DNA from: Hoeflea_A sp963921345
GTDB taxonomy: Bacteria; Pseudomonadota; Alphaproteobacteria; Rhizobiales; Rhizobiaceae
Direction of reading: 5' to 3'
Assembly (NCBI GenBank): GCA_963921345.3
Contig: CAWUFE020000007.1
Coordinates: forward strand, 3,844,001 to 3,908,000
Length of the DNA stretch: 64,000 bases
The notes beneath the pieces are model-generated. The model ran no database searches and was not told the DNA's origin. It saw only the letters and a program-made list of their open reading frames with translations. This document shows, in pieces, positions 45,148-53,585 of the stretch (position 1 is the first letter of the stretch; each line of letters starts with the position of its first letter). The position numbers were made by a program, and so were the translations under genes.

Positions 45148-45598
45148 ATGTCCGCCGCATCGTACATCCGTGCCCTTCGCCAAAAGGACGGCCTCGACCG
45201 TCTTTTGGTGCCGTCCGTAGCTGCAATCATTCGCGATGATCAAGATCGCCTCCTTTTGCAGCGTAAAGCCTGGTCGGAGGGCTGGAGCCTGCCAGCCGGT
45301 GCGATTGAGCCCAAGGGAAACGCCGGAAGAAGCCTTGTGCCGGGAAGTCCGTGAAGAAACCGGACTAAAGGTCTCGACTGCAGTTCTCGTCCGTGCATTC
45401 GGTGGCCGCGACTTTCGTTATACATATCCGAATGGTGACATGGTGGAACATACGGTTCTCGTATACCGTTGTGTTGTTCAGGGCTCGCCCCATGAGCCCA
45501 ATGATCTCGAAACCGTAGAATTGGGCTACTTCGAATCAACGAACACTCCGCCGCTCGCTCTGCCTTACCCCAGATCGGTCCTCTTCAAATGGCGGTGA
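45148..45598 (+). pseudogene. NUDIX hydrolase gene with a one-base frameshift
   Basis: The first frame (45148-45317) gives SVAAIIRDDQDRLLLQRKAW and SLPAGAIEPKG; the next frame continues with ETPEEALCREVREETGL, completing the Nudix box, and runs to 45598. One base, most simply a G in AAGGGAAAC at 45313-45321, is missing. Joined, the protein would be about 150 residues and a normal NUDIX hydrolase of nucleotide-type substrates. It is a recent inactivation or a sequencing error; the rest of the gene is intact. Confidence 0.85.
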
Positions 45599-45840
45599 GG
45601 TTCGCACAACATCAGGCGATCTCCGTTGGGCCGCTTCGAGCCCAATTTTGCCGAATGCTGCGCGCGCTACGAATGACCGCTTCTGCGGATTGCCAAAGGA
45701 CAGTAGCTCCGCCCTTTCGAGACCTTCAATCGATGTCGCACAAGCAATGACTTTGCAGAAATCGAAAGTGCGGTTTTGACCCAAAGCCTGCCATTTCTAT
45801 CGTAATTGAACTCGGCTAGGTTCAGGCTTGGAGGGACGTC

Positions 45841-46359
45841 ATGAGAGCTGGTGATATTAGAATCGAAGTGGTGACAGACTTGGCCAACGCGCCCGGCTGG
45901 ATCGACATGAAACTCGAGTACATTGATTTTGCCGTGGCGCGCCACGAAGAGGCAACCGGGCAATTAGTCGATCCAGAGGGTCAACTTCGCCAGACTGTCG
46001 CGCAAATCGATGAATTTCTTGGTCCAGACGGACGTTTCATCGTTGCGCGAAGTTCTGAAGGCGAACTGATTGGCATGGTGCTTTTGCACAAACTTCCAAA
46101 CGGCAAGGGAGAGATCAAACGACTATTCGTTAAGCCACAGGCCCGCCGAATGGGGCTCGCCAAACGGTTGTTGGACAGGCTCGAAGCAGAGGCACGAAAG
46201 ATGGGTCTTTCGTCGCTCTATCTGGATACGAGCAGCGGACTTCGGGAAGCGATAGCCTTCTACCAGTCGCTAGGTTTCAAGGACGCACCCTTTGACCCGT
46301 CAAGTGTGCAGGACCCGGAAATTGCAAAGCATCTCGTAATCATGGAAAAGTCTCTTTAG
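45841..46359 (+). CDS. GNAT-family N-acetyltransferase
   Basis: A 172-residue acetyltransferase. The acetyl-CoA motif A is KRLFVKPQARRMGLAKRLLD (about 97-116), followed by AEARKMGLSSLYLDTSSGLREAIAFYQSLGF (read as two pieces). Starts at ATG 45841. Substrate unknown. It stands alone in a lower-GC segment. The 279 bp after it (46360-46638) contain no gene I can support but include one copy of the 20-base repeat noted at 52169. Confidence 0.82.
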   Translation: MRAGDIRIEVVTDLANAPGWIDMKLEYIDFAVARHEEATGQLVDPEGQLRQTVAQIDEFLGPDGRFIVARSSEGELIGMVLLHKLPNGKGEIKRLFVKPQARRMGLAKRLLDRLEAEARKMGLSSLYLDTSSGLREAIAFYQSLGFKDAPFDPSSVQDPEIAKHLVIMEKSL

Positions 46360-46638
46360 CGCGTTCGTAAGAAATGACAGGCCTTCAGGTCGGGTGCTTC
46401 GTCTGCATTGGCGCCATTTGCGCTAATAGCCGAAACGGTGATTATTGGCACAAAGTGTTCGTGCTCCACGCGTCGCAAATCACACAACCGTGGTGGATGA
46501 ACATGGTCGCTTTGTCCGCAATGTGTGAATTCGGGCATTGAGCGGCGAAGGTCCGGACAGAGCCCTTTGTGGCCCGGCTCATGTTGTGCAAGAGGCTCAT
46601 CTCAGCCCCCGGGCGGGGGATCGCGCTGGGACGGCCGA

Positions 46639-47691
46639 TCATGGGCGCTGCATAGGTGTTTCGGTTAACGCGTCCCAGGCGTCTTCTTGCGTTCGCGCGG
46701 CCTGCAAGCTGTCCCAGACCTCTGCCACAAAGGGGTCAGCCGCGGCCATCTCGGAGATAAGCGCGTCCCAGGCTACCCGGAGGCTGTCCAGGGTCTCGGG
46801 GCTGTAAAGGCGGACATCCACGCCCTGTTCTGCCATTTGCGCGACGGCGGCGGCTTGTGAGTATTCCATCCGCAGGACCGAACGCATCGCGTTGGTTCTG
46901 GCCGCCATGTCGATGATCGTGCGCTGGCTGTCTGTCAGGCCGTCCCAAACGTCGCGGTTGATGACCAACTCAATCATCGTCGAGGGTTGGTGCCAGCCGG
47001 GGAAATAGTAGAAAGAAGCCACCTGCGGAAAACCCAGCGCAAGATCCACCTGGGGAAAGCTGAACTCGGTCCCGTCGATGACGCCACGTTCAAGCGATGG
47101 AAAGATCTCTCCGCCTGCGATCAGCACGGTATCCGCACCTAGGCTTGCCAGCACTTCCGAGGCCAGCCCAGACCAGCGCAGCTTGAGCCCGGCAAAATCG
47201 TTGGTCCCTTCGATGGGTGTGTTGAACCAGCCGCCCGATTCCATGCCGGTGAAGGTTACTGGCATAGTCACGAGGTCAAAGCCCGCATCGTCATACATGC
47301 GCTGATTGAGCTCGAGCCCGCCGCCTTCGTAGAACCAAGCCATATAATCGAGCGCCTGCGGCCCGAACGGCACCGACGTGAAAAACGACGCAACGGGCAA
47401 GGACCCATGAAGGTAGGCCGCAGCGGTATAGCCCGCTTCGATCTCGCCGTCAGAGACCGCCTGTTGAATGTCGAACGGTGGGACAATCGCGCCAGGTTCC
47501 GCCAGCTCGATCTGGATCGTCCCGCCGGAGGCTGCCTCGACCTCTGCTTCGAACTGCCGGATCGTGTTGACGACCGGAAGGTTGGTCGGAAAAGCCGATT
47601 GCAGGGTGATTGTGACATCCTGCGCAAGGCTCGGCCCGCTCATGGCCAGAAAGGGTAAGGCAGCTAGGGCCAGTTTGGTCATCTTTGTCAT
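46639..47691 (-). CDS. Orphan TRAP transporter solute-binding protein (DctP family)
   Basis: About 350 residues. ATG 47691 follows GGAGGAC and starts a signal peptide (MTKLALAALPFLAMSGPSLA) before QDVTITLQSAFPTNLPVVN, typical DctP. Features such as GLKLRWSGLASEVLASLGAD and VINRDVWDGLTDSQRTIID match the 2-oxo/aromatic acid binders. No DctQ or DctM gene is near, and the IS6-family end at 47702 sits directly against the ribosome site, so its own promoter is gone. It may be silent or driven from the IS end. Confidence 0.82.
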   Translation of the reverse strand: MTKMTKLALAALPFLAMSGPSLAQDVTITLQSAFPTNLPVVNTIRQFEAEVEAASGGTIQIELAEPGAIVPPFDIQQAVSDGEIEAGYTAAAYLHGSLPVASFFTSVPFGPQALDYMAWFYEGGGLELNQRMYDDAGFDLVTMPVTFTGMESGGWFNTPIEGTNDFAGLKLRWSGLASEVLASLGADTVLIAGGEIFPSLERGVIDGTEFSFPQVDLALGFPQVASFYYFPGWHQPSTMIELVINRDVWDGLTDSQRTIIDMAARTNAMRSVLRMEYSQAAAVAQMAEQGVDVRLYSPETLDSLRVAWDALISEMAAADPFVAEVWDSLQAARTQEDAWDALTETPMQRP

Positions 47692-47701
47692 GTTGTCCTC
47701 C

Positions 47702-48020
47702 GGGACTGTTGCGTTAGTTTTTTTGGGATGCGCGATTGTCGATGCGGCGCATTGGATCATGCTATTTCGAAGAGCTGGCTGATGAACTGGATCTCGCCGC
47801 GGATGCCTGGATTTCTGTCCTGGATGTGACCGCGTTTGATTGTTCTTATCGTCTCGATCCCGCTCAGTGTCGCTTTGGCTGATTTTAAAGACTGAAAGCT
47901 CTGACGATACCCAAGCAGCCGCTTCATAGCTGCATGATCGCTCTCGATCAGGTTGTTCCGCGACTTTTTGTCGATGCGCCGGATGCTTTCGAAATGTGGA
48001 TCAAAGCTGCCTCCATTATC
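47702..48020 (-). mobile_element. IS6-family element remnant (transposase C-terminus and one end)
   Basis: The minus strand from about 48020 to the TGA at 47757 reads DPHFESIRRIDKKSRNN, LIESDHAAMKRLLGYRQSFQ, SLKSAKATLSGIETIRTIK and RGHIQDRNPGIRGEIQFIS, the C-terminal third of an IS6/IS240-type transposase with the catalytic Glu (IESDH). Beyond the stop, GGGACTGTTGCGTTAG at 47703-47718 resembles an IS6 terminal repeat. The N-terminal two thirds, with the first two Asp, are lost. 48021-48115 holds nothing recognisable. Confidence 0.85.
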
Positions 48021-48115
48021 CGTGAGCCTACACGTATTCGTTCAAGATCAAACTGCAGCTGTCATGGTAAAATAATTTATGAGAATTGCGTTTCTATTTG
48101 AAAGATTCCGAAAAA

Positions 48116-48400
48116 CTAGTTTACCACGACACTGACTTCGACGAGATTGTCGTCCGGGTCTCGGAAGTAGACCGACATCAACTTGCCGACGGCGCCCAGT
48201 TTTTCAGCAGGCCCTTCAACCATTTTGACCTCGTTGAGACGGAGTTGCTCTACCACATCGTTAATCGGCATATCGGTCAGGATACAGAAATTGCCGCTGC
48301 CTGGCACAGTTTTCTCTGCGAGATCCGGTAGCGCACCTGCGTCCTGAAGGCTGCCTTTGCTTGATCCGAAATGGAGCGCCCATTTACCGTGGCCGAGATT
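48116..48400 (-). pseudogene. N-terminally truncated VOC-family (glyoxalase/bleomycin) gene
   Basis: The frame open upstream of ATG 48307 encodes ANLGHGKWALHFGSSKGSLQ before GSGNFCILTDMPINDVVEQL and ends with MSVYFRDPDDNLVEVSVVV. This is the C-terminal two thirds of a small VOC protein; the first strand and helix are replaced by unrelated sequence. The 63-codon part from 48307 could be translated but lacks the first metal-binding half. Probably a remnant. Confidence 0.72.
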
Positions 48401-48468
48401 TGCGCGGCGTGGATGGAAAAGACGATGCCCGGCGCGGCTTAGGTCGGCCGGCGCGGCTTCTAAACTAC

Positions 48469-48891
48469 CTAGTTGAATGAAGCCGGCGTCTGGTCGGGTT
48501 CACCTTCGACATGCACCCGGAAAACGATCGCACGGGCCGGGCTTTCACCGGTGGCGGGCGCGTGCACCTTACCGGCGCGTATTACAAAGGCATCGCCGGC
48601 CTTGTAGACCTTGTCCTCCTGGCCTTCCTCGCGGTGGATGGCCTCTCCTTCGATGACATAGACATATTCCTCGCCGGGATGCGTATGTGGAGGCACCTCG
48701 GTCTGCGGCGGAATGACGACGTCGGAGATAATCACCGAAAGTCCGTCCGCAATCTCCATCTTCTCGCGCAACATGGTGTTTGATCCCGGTTCGAGCCAGG
48801 AAGGCATTGCCGCGGCATCGTCCGCGGATGCCGTGCCGGCCAGGCAGATAAACGTTGCTGCAAGAAGTGTCCGGATGAATAGCCTTGTCAT
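48469..48891 (-). CDS. Exported cupin-domain protein
   Basis: About 140 residues. ATG 48891 follows AAGGAG and gives a signal peptide (MTRLFIRTLLAATFICLAGTASA). A single cupin barrel follows with metal-type ligands in PPHTHPGEEYVYVIEGE and AGKVHAPATGE. Periplasmic cupins of this kind are common, unassigned, and linked to sensing or detoxification. An IS6 left end lies about 33 bp before its start, so its promoter may have been displaced. Confidence 0.75.
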   Translation of the reverse strand: MTRLFIRTLLAATFICLAGTASADDAAAMPSWLEPGSNTMLREKMEIADGLSVIISDVVIPPQTEVPPHTHPGEEYVYVIEGEAIHREEGQEDKVYKAGDAFVIRAGKVHAPATGESPARAIVFRVHVEGEPDQTPASFN

Positions 48892-48924
48892 CGAAGTCTC
48901 CTTTCCTTGCGGGTTTGCTTGAAC

Positions 48925-49634
48925 GGTGCTGTCACATTGATCTTTCATCAACGGAGTGGCGGTAGTTGTGCAGCATGAACAGTACCGCACCAATCTACAA
49001 GAACCATCGCTTTCCAATAGACATTGTTGCCCGCGCCGTCTGGCTTTATTTCCGATTCAATGTGAGCCTGCGCGAAGTCGAGGAAATGATGCTCGAGCGC
49101 GGAGTCGCTGTCTCTTATGAGACGACCCGACGGTGGTGTCGAACACATCGTGCCGACTATGCACGCCGCTTGCGCTGTAAGTCTCCCTCACCGAGCGACA
49201 TCTGGCACCTCGATGAGCTTGTTGTCCGTGTCAACGGGGAAAAATGCTGGTTATGGCGAGCGGTTGACCAGGACGGTTACGTGCTGGACGAGATCGTCCA
49301 GACCCGCCGCAATTCCAAGACCGCCAAGCGATTGCTGACCCGGCTGCTGAAGAAGCAGGGCATGGCTCCGAAGCGCATGGTCACCGACAAGCTCCGATCC
49401 TATGGAGCGGCCAGACGCCAGGTCATGCCGGAGGTCGAGCATCGCTCGCACAAGGCCTCAACAACCGGGCCGAGAATTCGCACCTGCCGCTTCGAAAGCG
49501 GGAGCGAACACGAAAAGGCTTCCGGTCGATCGCTTCACTACAGAAATTCGTCTCAATTCTTCTCAGCTGTCCGCAACCTTTTCGTCCCATCCCAGACCAA
49601 TCGCTCCGCAACACAAGTTCGAAATCATCAACGT
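48925..49634 (+). mobile_element. IS6-family insertion sequence, interrupted by IS21-family element
   Basis: A candidate terminal repeat GGTGCTGTCACA begins at 48925, 50 bp before the transposase ATG. The other end is missing because the IS21-type element starts at 49635. The transposase is damaged (see the pseudogene entry). It belongs to a different IS6 subgroup from the remnant at 47702. Confidence 0.72.
48975..49632 (+). pseudogene. IS6-family transposase with compensating frameshifts
   Basis: The reading begins MNSTAPIYKNHRFPIDIVAR and keeps the first two catalytic Asp (WHLDELVV and VTDKLRSYGAA). After EHRSHK (about 49455) one base is missing; the original product continues in the next frame as GLNNRAENSHLPLRKRERTR. 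Around 49558 an extra T restores the first frame (FFSAVRNLFVPSQTNRSA). About 35 residues including the catalytic Glu (RAENSH) are scrambled, and the C-terminus runs into the IS21 end. Not functional. Confidence 0.82.
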
Positions 49635-49738
49635 TGTAGGGCGACAGTTCATTTTGACCGTAAGGCGACAGCTACCTTTACGAGGTGGCAACAGCCTTAG
49701 CTCATCGATTTTCCGTCAACAATTGGCGGAAAAAGACG

Positions 49739-51001
49739 ATGAGCTTTCTCGCAAAAGAGGAACGGACAGCCATGGCTGTATTGTTGAAACAGGGGCATTC
49801 CCAGAGCGCAGTGGCGCGGCTTCTCGGGGTTACGGAGGGCACGGTTCGATATCATCACAAGCGCCGATCGGCGGGCGTATTGGATGGTAGGTCCAAGCAG
49901 ACATTCAAGGCCGCCGATTATGCGGAAGCGATCTCGCATTGGCGCTCTCAGCAAGAGGACGGCCGTGTAAACCTGGTGGATCTTCATCGGTGGCTGCAGC
50001 GCGAGCATGGTTATGGCGGGAGCCTGCGATCGGTTCAGAGATATTGGAAGGCGACGTATCCGGCCCCGAAGGTCCGGGCGAGACGTCGTGTTGAGACGCC
50101 GGCCGGCGCACAGGCCCAGGTGGACTGGGCGGAGTTTCCCGGCGTGGTTCTTGGCGACGAGGTTGTCGATCTTTCTGCCTTGATCGTGACGCTTTCTTGG
50201 AGCCGCAAACGGGCGGTTGTCTGGTCTCGTTCGAAGGACATGTTGTCCTGGCAGTCTTGCAATACGGCGTGTTTGCGTCGCTTGGGCGGTTCAGTCGCGG
50301 TTCTGCGCATCGACAACGTGAAGACGGCGATCTCCAAGGGGGCCGGCGCCTGGGGCGTCATCAACGAGACGTATCGGCGCTTTGCAGCGCAACTGAACTT
50401 CCATGTCGACGCCTGCCAACCTCGGCATCCGGAGGGAAAGGGTAAAGTCGAGAGACATGTGCGCGACCTTCGTGAGACGGTTGATCCTAGCAAGGAGGCC
50501 TTTGACAGCCTGGAACAGCTGCAGGCCGTGACCGATGCGCGGCTTGAAGAGCGTGCCGGCCGCCTGCGGTGCCCGGCGACCGGCACCAGTGTCGCCGAAG
50601 CGTGGGAACAGGAGCGTCGTCTTCTGACGCCATTGCCCGAGACGCTGCCGGAACCGTTCGACATCGTCGTGCGCAGGCCCGTCGGAATTGACTGCCTCGT
50701 CAGCTTCGAAGGCCGACAATACAGCGTGCCGTTCCGTTTCGTCGGCCAGGACGTGGAGGTGCGCGGTCTGGCCGGGCACGTGCAGATCCTCAAGAATGCC
50801 GAAGTGATCGCCATGCATCCGCGCCGCACCGAGCGGCTGATCGTGTGTGACGATGCACACTTCGATGGTGATGACACCGATCGTGTCCGCGCGCCGATGC
50901 CGCTTGGCAAGATGGGGCGAGGCCTTCAGGCGCTGGCGGCCAGCAATGTTCAGCAGCGCTCGATCGACATCTACGCCCGTCTGGCGGAGGTGGCCCGATG
51001 A
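49739..51001 (+). CDS. istA: IS21-family transposase IstA
   Basis: About 420 residues: N-terminal HTH (GHSQSAVARLLGVTEGTVRYH) and a DDE core with AQVDWAEFPG (Asp), LRIDNVKTA (Asp) and the Glu in PEGKGKVERHVRDLRE. ATG 49739 is the natural start; a GTG at 49685 is nearer the terminal repeat. ATGA overlap with istB. No inactivating change seen. Confidence 0.88.
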   Translation: MSFLAKEERTAMAVLLKQGHSQSAVARLLGVTEGTVRYHHKRRSAGVLDGRSKQTFKAADYAEAISHWRSQQEDGRVNLVDLHRWLQREHGYGGSLRSVQRYWKATYPAPKVRARRRVETPAGAQAQVDWAEFPGVVLGDEVVDLSALIVTLSWSRKRAVVWSRSKDMLSWQSCNTACLRRLGGSVAVLRIDNVKTAISKGAGAWGVINETYRRFAAQLNFHVDACQPRHPEGKGKVERHVRDLRETVDPSKEAFDSLEQLQAVTDARLEERAGRLRCPATGTSVAEAWEQERRLLTPLPETLPEPFDIVVRRPVGIDCLVSFEGRQYSVPFRFVGQDVEVRGLAGHVQILKNAEVIAMHPRRTERLIVCDDAHFDGDDTDRVRAPMPLGKMGRGLQALAASNVQQRSIDIYARLAEVAR

Positions 51002-51777
51002 CGTCTCGGAGCATAAAACTGGATATTGACGTAACCCGCGAGAAGCTGGACGCACTCGGCCTTGGCTACGCATCCGAGGCGCTGGACACTTTGCTGTCGG
51101 AGGCCGTCAGCACCGAGATGTCCGCTCACCAGTTACTTGAACGGATTCTCGATATTGAGCGTGCCGGCCGCGAAGAACGGCGCATCAAGACGATGATGAA
51201 GACGTCGAAAATCCCGACCGGGCAGACGTTGGAAAACTTTGATTTTGCCTTCCAGCCGGCAATCGAGCGTTCCCGCATCGACACCTTGGCGACCGGGGCC
51301 TGGATCCGGAATGCCGAGGTTGTCCTGCTTCAGGGGCCGCCCGGGGTCGGGAAGTCGCACTTGCTCGTGGGACTGGGCATCCGGGCGATCCAACTCGGCT
51401 TCTCAGTCCAGTACTATCGCTTTGATGAACTGCTGACGGCCATCAAGGCGGACGCGCTTCTGCCGCCTACAAGGCTAAAGGGCCGGAAATACATGTCCAG
51501 TTCGCTGCTGCTGATCGATGAAATGGGTTTTGATCCGATGAACCGGGAAGAGGCCGGCCTCTTCTTCCGGCTGGTCAGCTATCGCTACGCTCGGGGTGCG
51601 ATGATCATCACCACCAACAAGAGCATTCGCGACTGGACCGAGTTGCTCGCCGGCGATGAAGTCCTTGCTGCCGCGATCCTCGATCGGCTCCTTCACCGAT
51701 CTCATGTGCTCAACATCAAAGGCCGCTCATATCGGCTGCGCGACCTCGAAGAACTTCTGACAAAAGAGAGCGCCTGA
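50998..51777 (+). CDS. istB: IS21-family helper ATPase IstB
   Basis: A 259-residue AAA+ ATPase of the DnaC type with Walker A GPPGVGKSHL (about 114-123), Walker B LLLIDEMGFDP and sensor region IITTNKSIRDW. It assists IstA with target choice and strand transfer. Overlaps the istA stop by four bases. Confidence 0.92.
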   Translation: MTSRSIKLDIDVTREKLDALGLGYASEALDTLLSEAVSTEMSAHQLLERILDIERAGREERRIKTMMKTSKIPTGQTLENFDFAFQPAIERSRIDTLATGAWIRNAEVVLLQGPPGVGKSHLLVGLGIRAIQLGFSVQYYRFDELLTAIKADALLPPTRLKGRKYMSSSLLLIDEMGFDPMNREEAGLFFRLVSYRYARGAMIITTNKSIRDWTELLAGDEVLAAAILDRLLHRSHVLNIKGRSYRLRDLEELLTKESA

Positions 51778-51796
51778 ACGGGCAAATTTTGGCGCC

Positions 51797-51828
51797 GCGA
51801 TTTGGGGGGCGTACGCCCCCCAAATCGC
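51797..51828. repeat. 32-bp perfect palindrome at the right end of the IS21 element
   Basis: GCGATTTGGGGGGCGT (51797-51812) is followed at once by its exact reverse complement to 51828, giving a 16-bp stem with essentially no loop. It lies 20 bp after istB and 57 bp before the IS end. No T run follows on either strand. Confidence 0.85.
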
Positions 51829-51885
51829 GCTGTCCTCGTAACACTGGGTGTCGTCTTAACTCGTAAGTGTAGGTGTCGCTTGACA

Positions 51886-52693
51886 AATGTAGGGCCATGG
51901 CCGAATGGACGGCCGTGAGCGCACTGTCTGCCTGAAATCCCTGCTGAAGGGATCCTTGCATCTGCAACTCAAACAACGTGACAGTACCCGAGCCGTCGCT
52001 GCCCCGACTGCAATCGCACCCGACCGGTTCATGACTATCGGCCAAGGGTGCTCGATACGCTTTTCGGACGGTTTCGGGTCAGGACCGCGCGGCTTTGTAA
52101 GTGTTCGTGTGTCGAAAGAGAATGCACTCCGTTTTCGCCGTTTACCTACCGCGAGAGCGGTTTCGTCCTTGTCCGCAATGTGTGAATTTAGATTGGGCTC
52201 GATTTCGCAAGCGCAGCGAATGTCTCCTTCGACGGATTGCAAAGCAGCATGGCGGTGGAGGCTGAATGTCTGCAAAGGGCCGTGAGCGTCCATATTCCAA
52301 TGCTCGAGGTATGCAATTTGTTGCCCCGCGAAATTCGGCGGCTTTGAGCCCAATCTGCGTGATGTTGCGCAACGCGCCAATGGCGGCTATCGCAACCCAT
52401 GTGGCCCGTTTCCCGTTGACGAAATGTCGAAATTGGCAGCAGCACCCCCCTTTAACGTCCCTAGATGTCACGGAGTTGGGCGCGGCCACGGGATTGTTGC
52501 ACCCGCCCTATGCGAGATGGCCAGTGCTTCCTGTGCAAGGGCCGAGGCTTCTTCGGGACCATCAAGGGCGCTGTCGGGCAATGTCCAATAGGGCATTCCG
52601 GGCCGCTTCTGGCCTGCGCTTTCGTAGACCCACTTCTCCATTCTAAGCGCCTGGAAGCGGGCAATCATATTTGCTACCCCGGAAGAAGCCCTA
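51886..52693. other. 808 bp of degenerate intergenic sequence
   Basis: No intact gene is convincing. The segment contains a 20-base exact copy (52169-52188) of 46512-46531, and two stretches (about 52185-52260 and 52335-52405) similar to 45625-45705. A minus frame at 52468-52809 is discussed under rejected items. Confidence 0.6.
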
Positions 52694-53155
52694 TCATGGA
52701 TAAGAGTCAAATGCGTTTTCCGCGTCAAGCTGAGGACACCATGTTGGTCGATACTGGTTTTGCACGGTGCTTGAAATCTTGAATGCCGAGGGATCGTCGA
52801 GGCACCCAAGGGAGACTAGTCGCATCCCCGGGTACATCTTGGGATTCACCCAATGCACGTTCGAATAGCACTTCGGGCAAACGTATCGTTTAAGCCCTGG
52901 CCAATTCTCCATCATGGGGTCAAGTTCGTGCGCATCTGTCATTGCCACGACGTCCTCTTCTCGAAAAAGCGCAACAGCATTTCCAACTGAACCGGTCATC
53001 CGCTGACAGTAGTCGCAATGGCACACAAAACATTGGAGCGGTTCGTTGGCCAACTCAATCGATACAGCTCTGCAGGCGCATTGTGCTCTGAATGGCAAAT
53101 TTTCGTTCCAACTCTGATCATTGAAAGGCCCGTTCTTTAGCCCAAGAAACACCAT
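52694..53155 (-). CDS. GFA-family (glutathione-dependent formaldehyde-activating-like) protein
   Basis: About 153 residues with the zinc ligands of the GFA fold: CAC (about 21-23, AQCACRAVSIEL), CHCDYCQRMTGS and CPKCYSNVHW. The C-terminal GCLDDPSAFK matches family members. ATG 53155 is preferred; the frame stays open to 53329 but the extra residues do not resemble the fold. Members bind Zn structurally; few have a proven reaction. 53156-53585 otherwise shows nothing recognisable. Confidence 0.76.
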   Translation of the reverse strand: MVFLGLKNGPFNDQSWNENLPFRAQCACRAVSIELANEPLQCFVCHCDYCQRMTGSVGNAVALFREEDVVAMTDAHELDPMMENWPGLKRYVCPKCYSNVHWVNPKMYPGMRLVSLGCLDDPSAFKISSTVQNQYRPTWCPQLDAENAFDSYP

Positions 53156-53585
53156 GAGGGACCATTTGTCTTTCCGATGAACCCGGTAGGTGAATAAGTG
53201 GATAGGACCACCTATCCGGAAGTAGCCCAAAGCGGAAATTGATGCGACTACGATGAATGTCCGTTTCGTTCCGCTGAGCTGACTTTTCAGTGAACATTGA
53301 CTGATTGGCTCTGCACATGTGAGCTTCACGTGGGGGGTGTGCGCAAGATTTCATCCGCAAACGACCGATATTGACAGCTCAAAGTTGAACGCTTGGCTCG
53401 GTCGGCCTTGCCTCCGATAACTCGCCGAATGTTTTCTTCGCGGTCTAAAGCGGACACCACCTAAGACAATATTCGGAAGACATATACATATGCACACCCG
53501 GACTGTCACCGGGTGCGCTCCTTCACATTTCGGGAATTGTTTGACGTTGGGCGCAGTTCTGATCGCGTGCCCTCTGCGGTTTTGA

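Larger units (their letters stand above)
49635..51885 (+). mobile_element. IS21-family insertion sequence, apparently complete
   Basis: About 2.25 kb with istA and istB and matching ends: TGTAGGGCGACAG at 49635-49647 and, inverted, TGTCAAGCGACAC at 51885-51873. Internal repeats of GGCGACAG follow each end, as usual in IS21. I could not find a matching target duplication outside. It interrupts the IS6-type transposase gene, so it arrived later. Confidence 0.82.

Noticed and set aside
49625..51895. Target-site duplication around the IS21 element
   Set aside because: The flanking bases (ending CAACGT and starting AATGTA) do not match, so none is claimed.
52468..52809. Minus-strand frame with MPYWTLPDSALDGPEEASALA, faintly like a HicB antitoxin
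   Set aside because: Only a short similarity by eye, no HicA partner, no ribosome site, and the frame overlaps the GFA gene.
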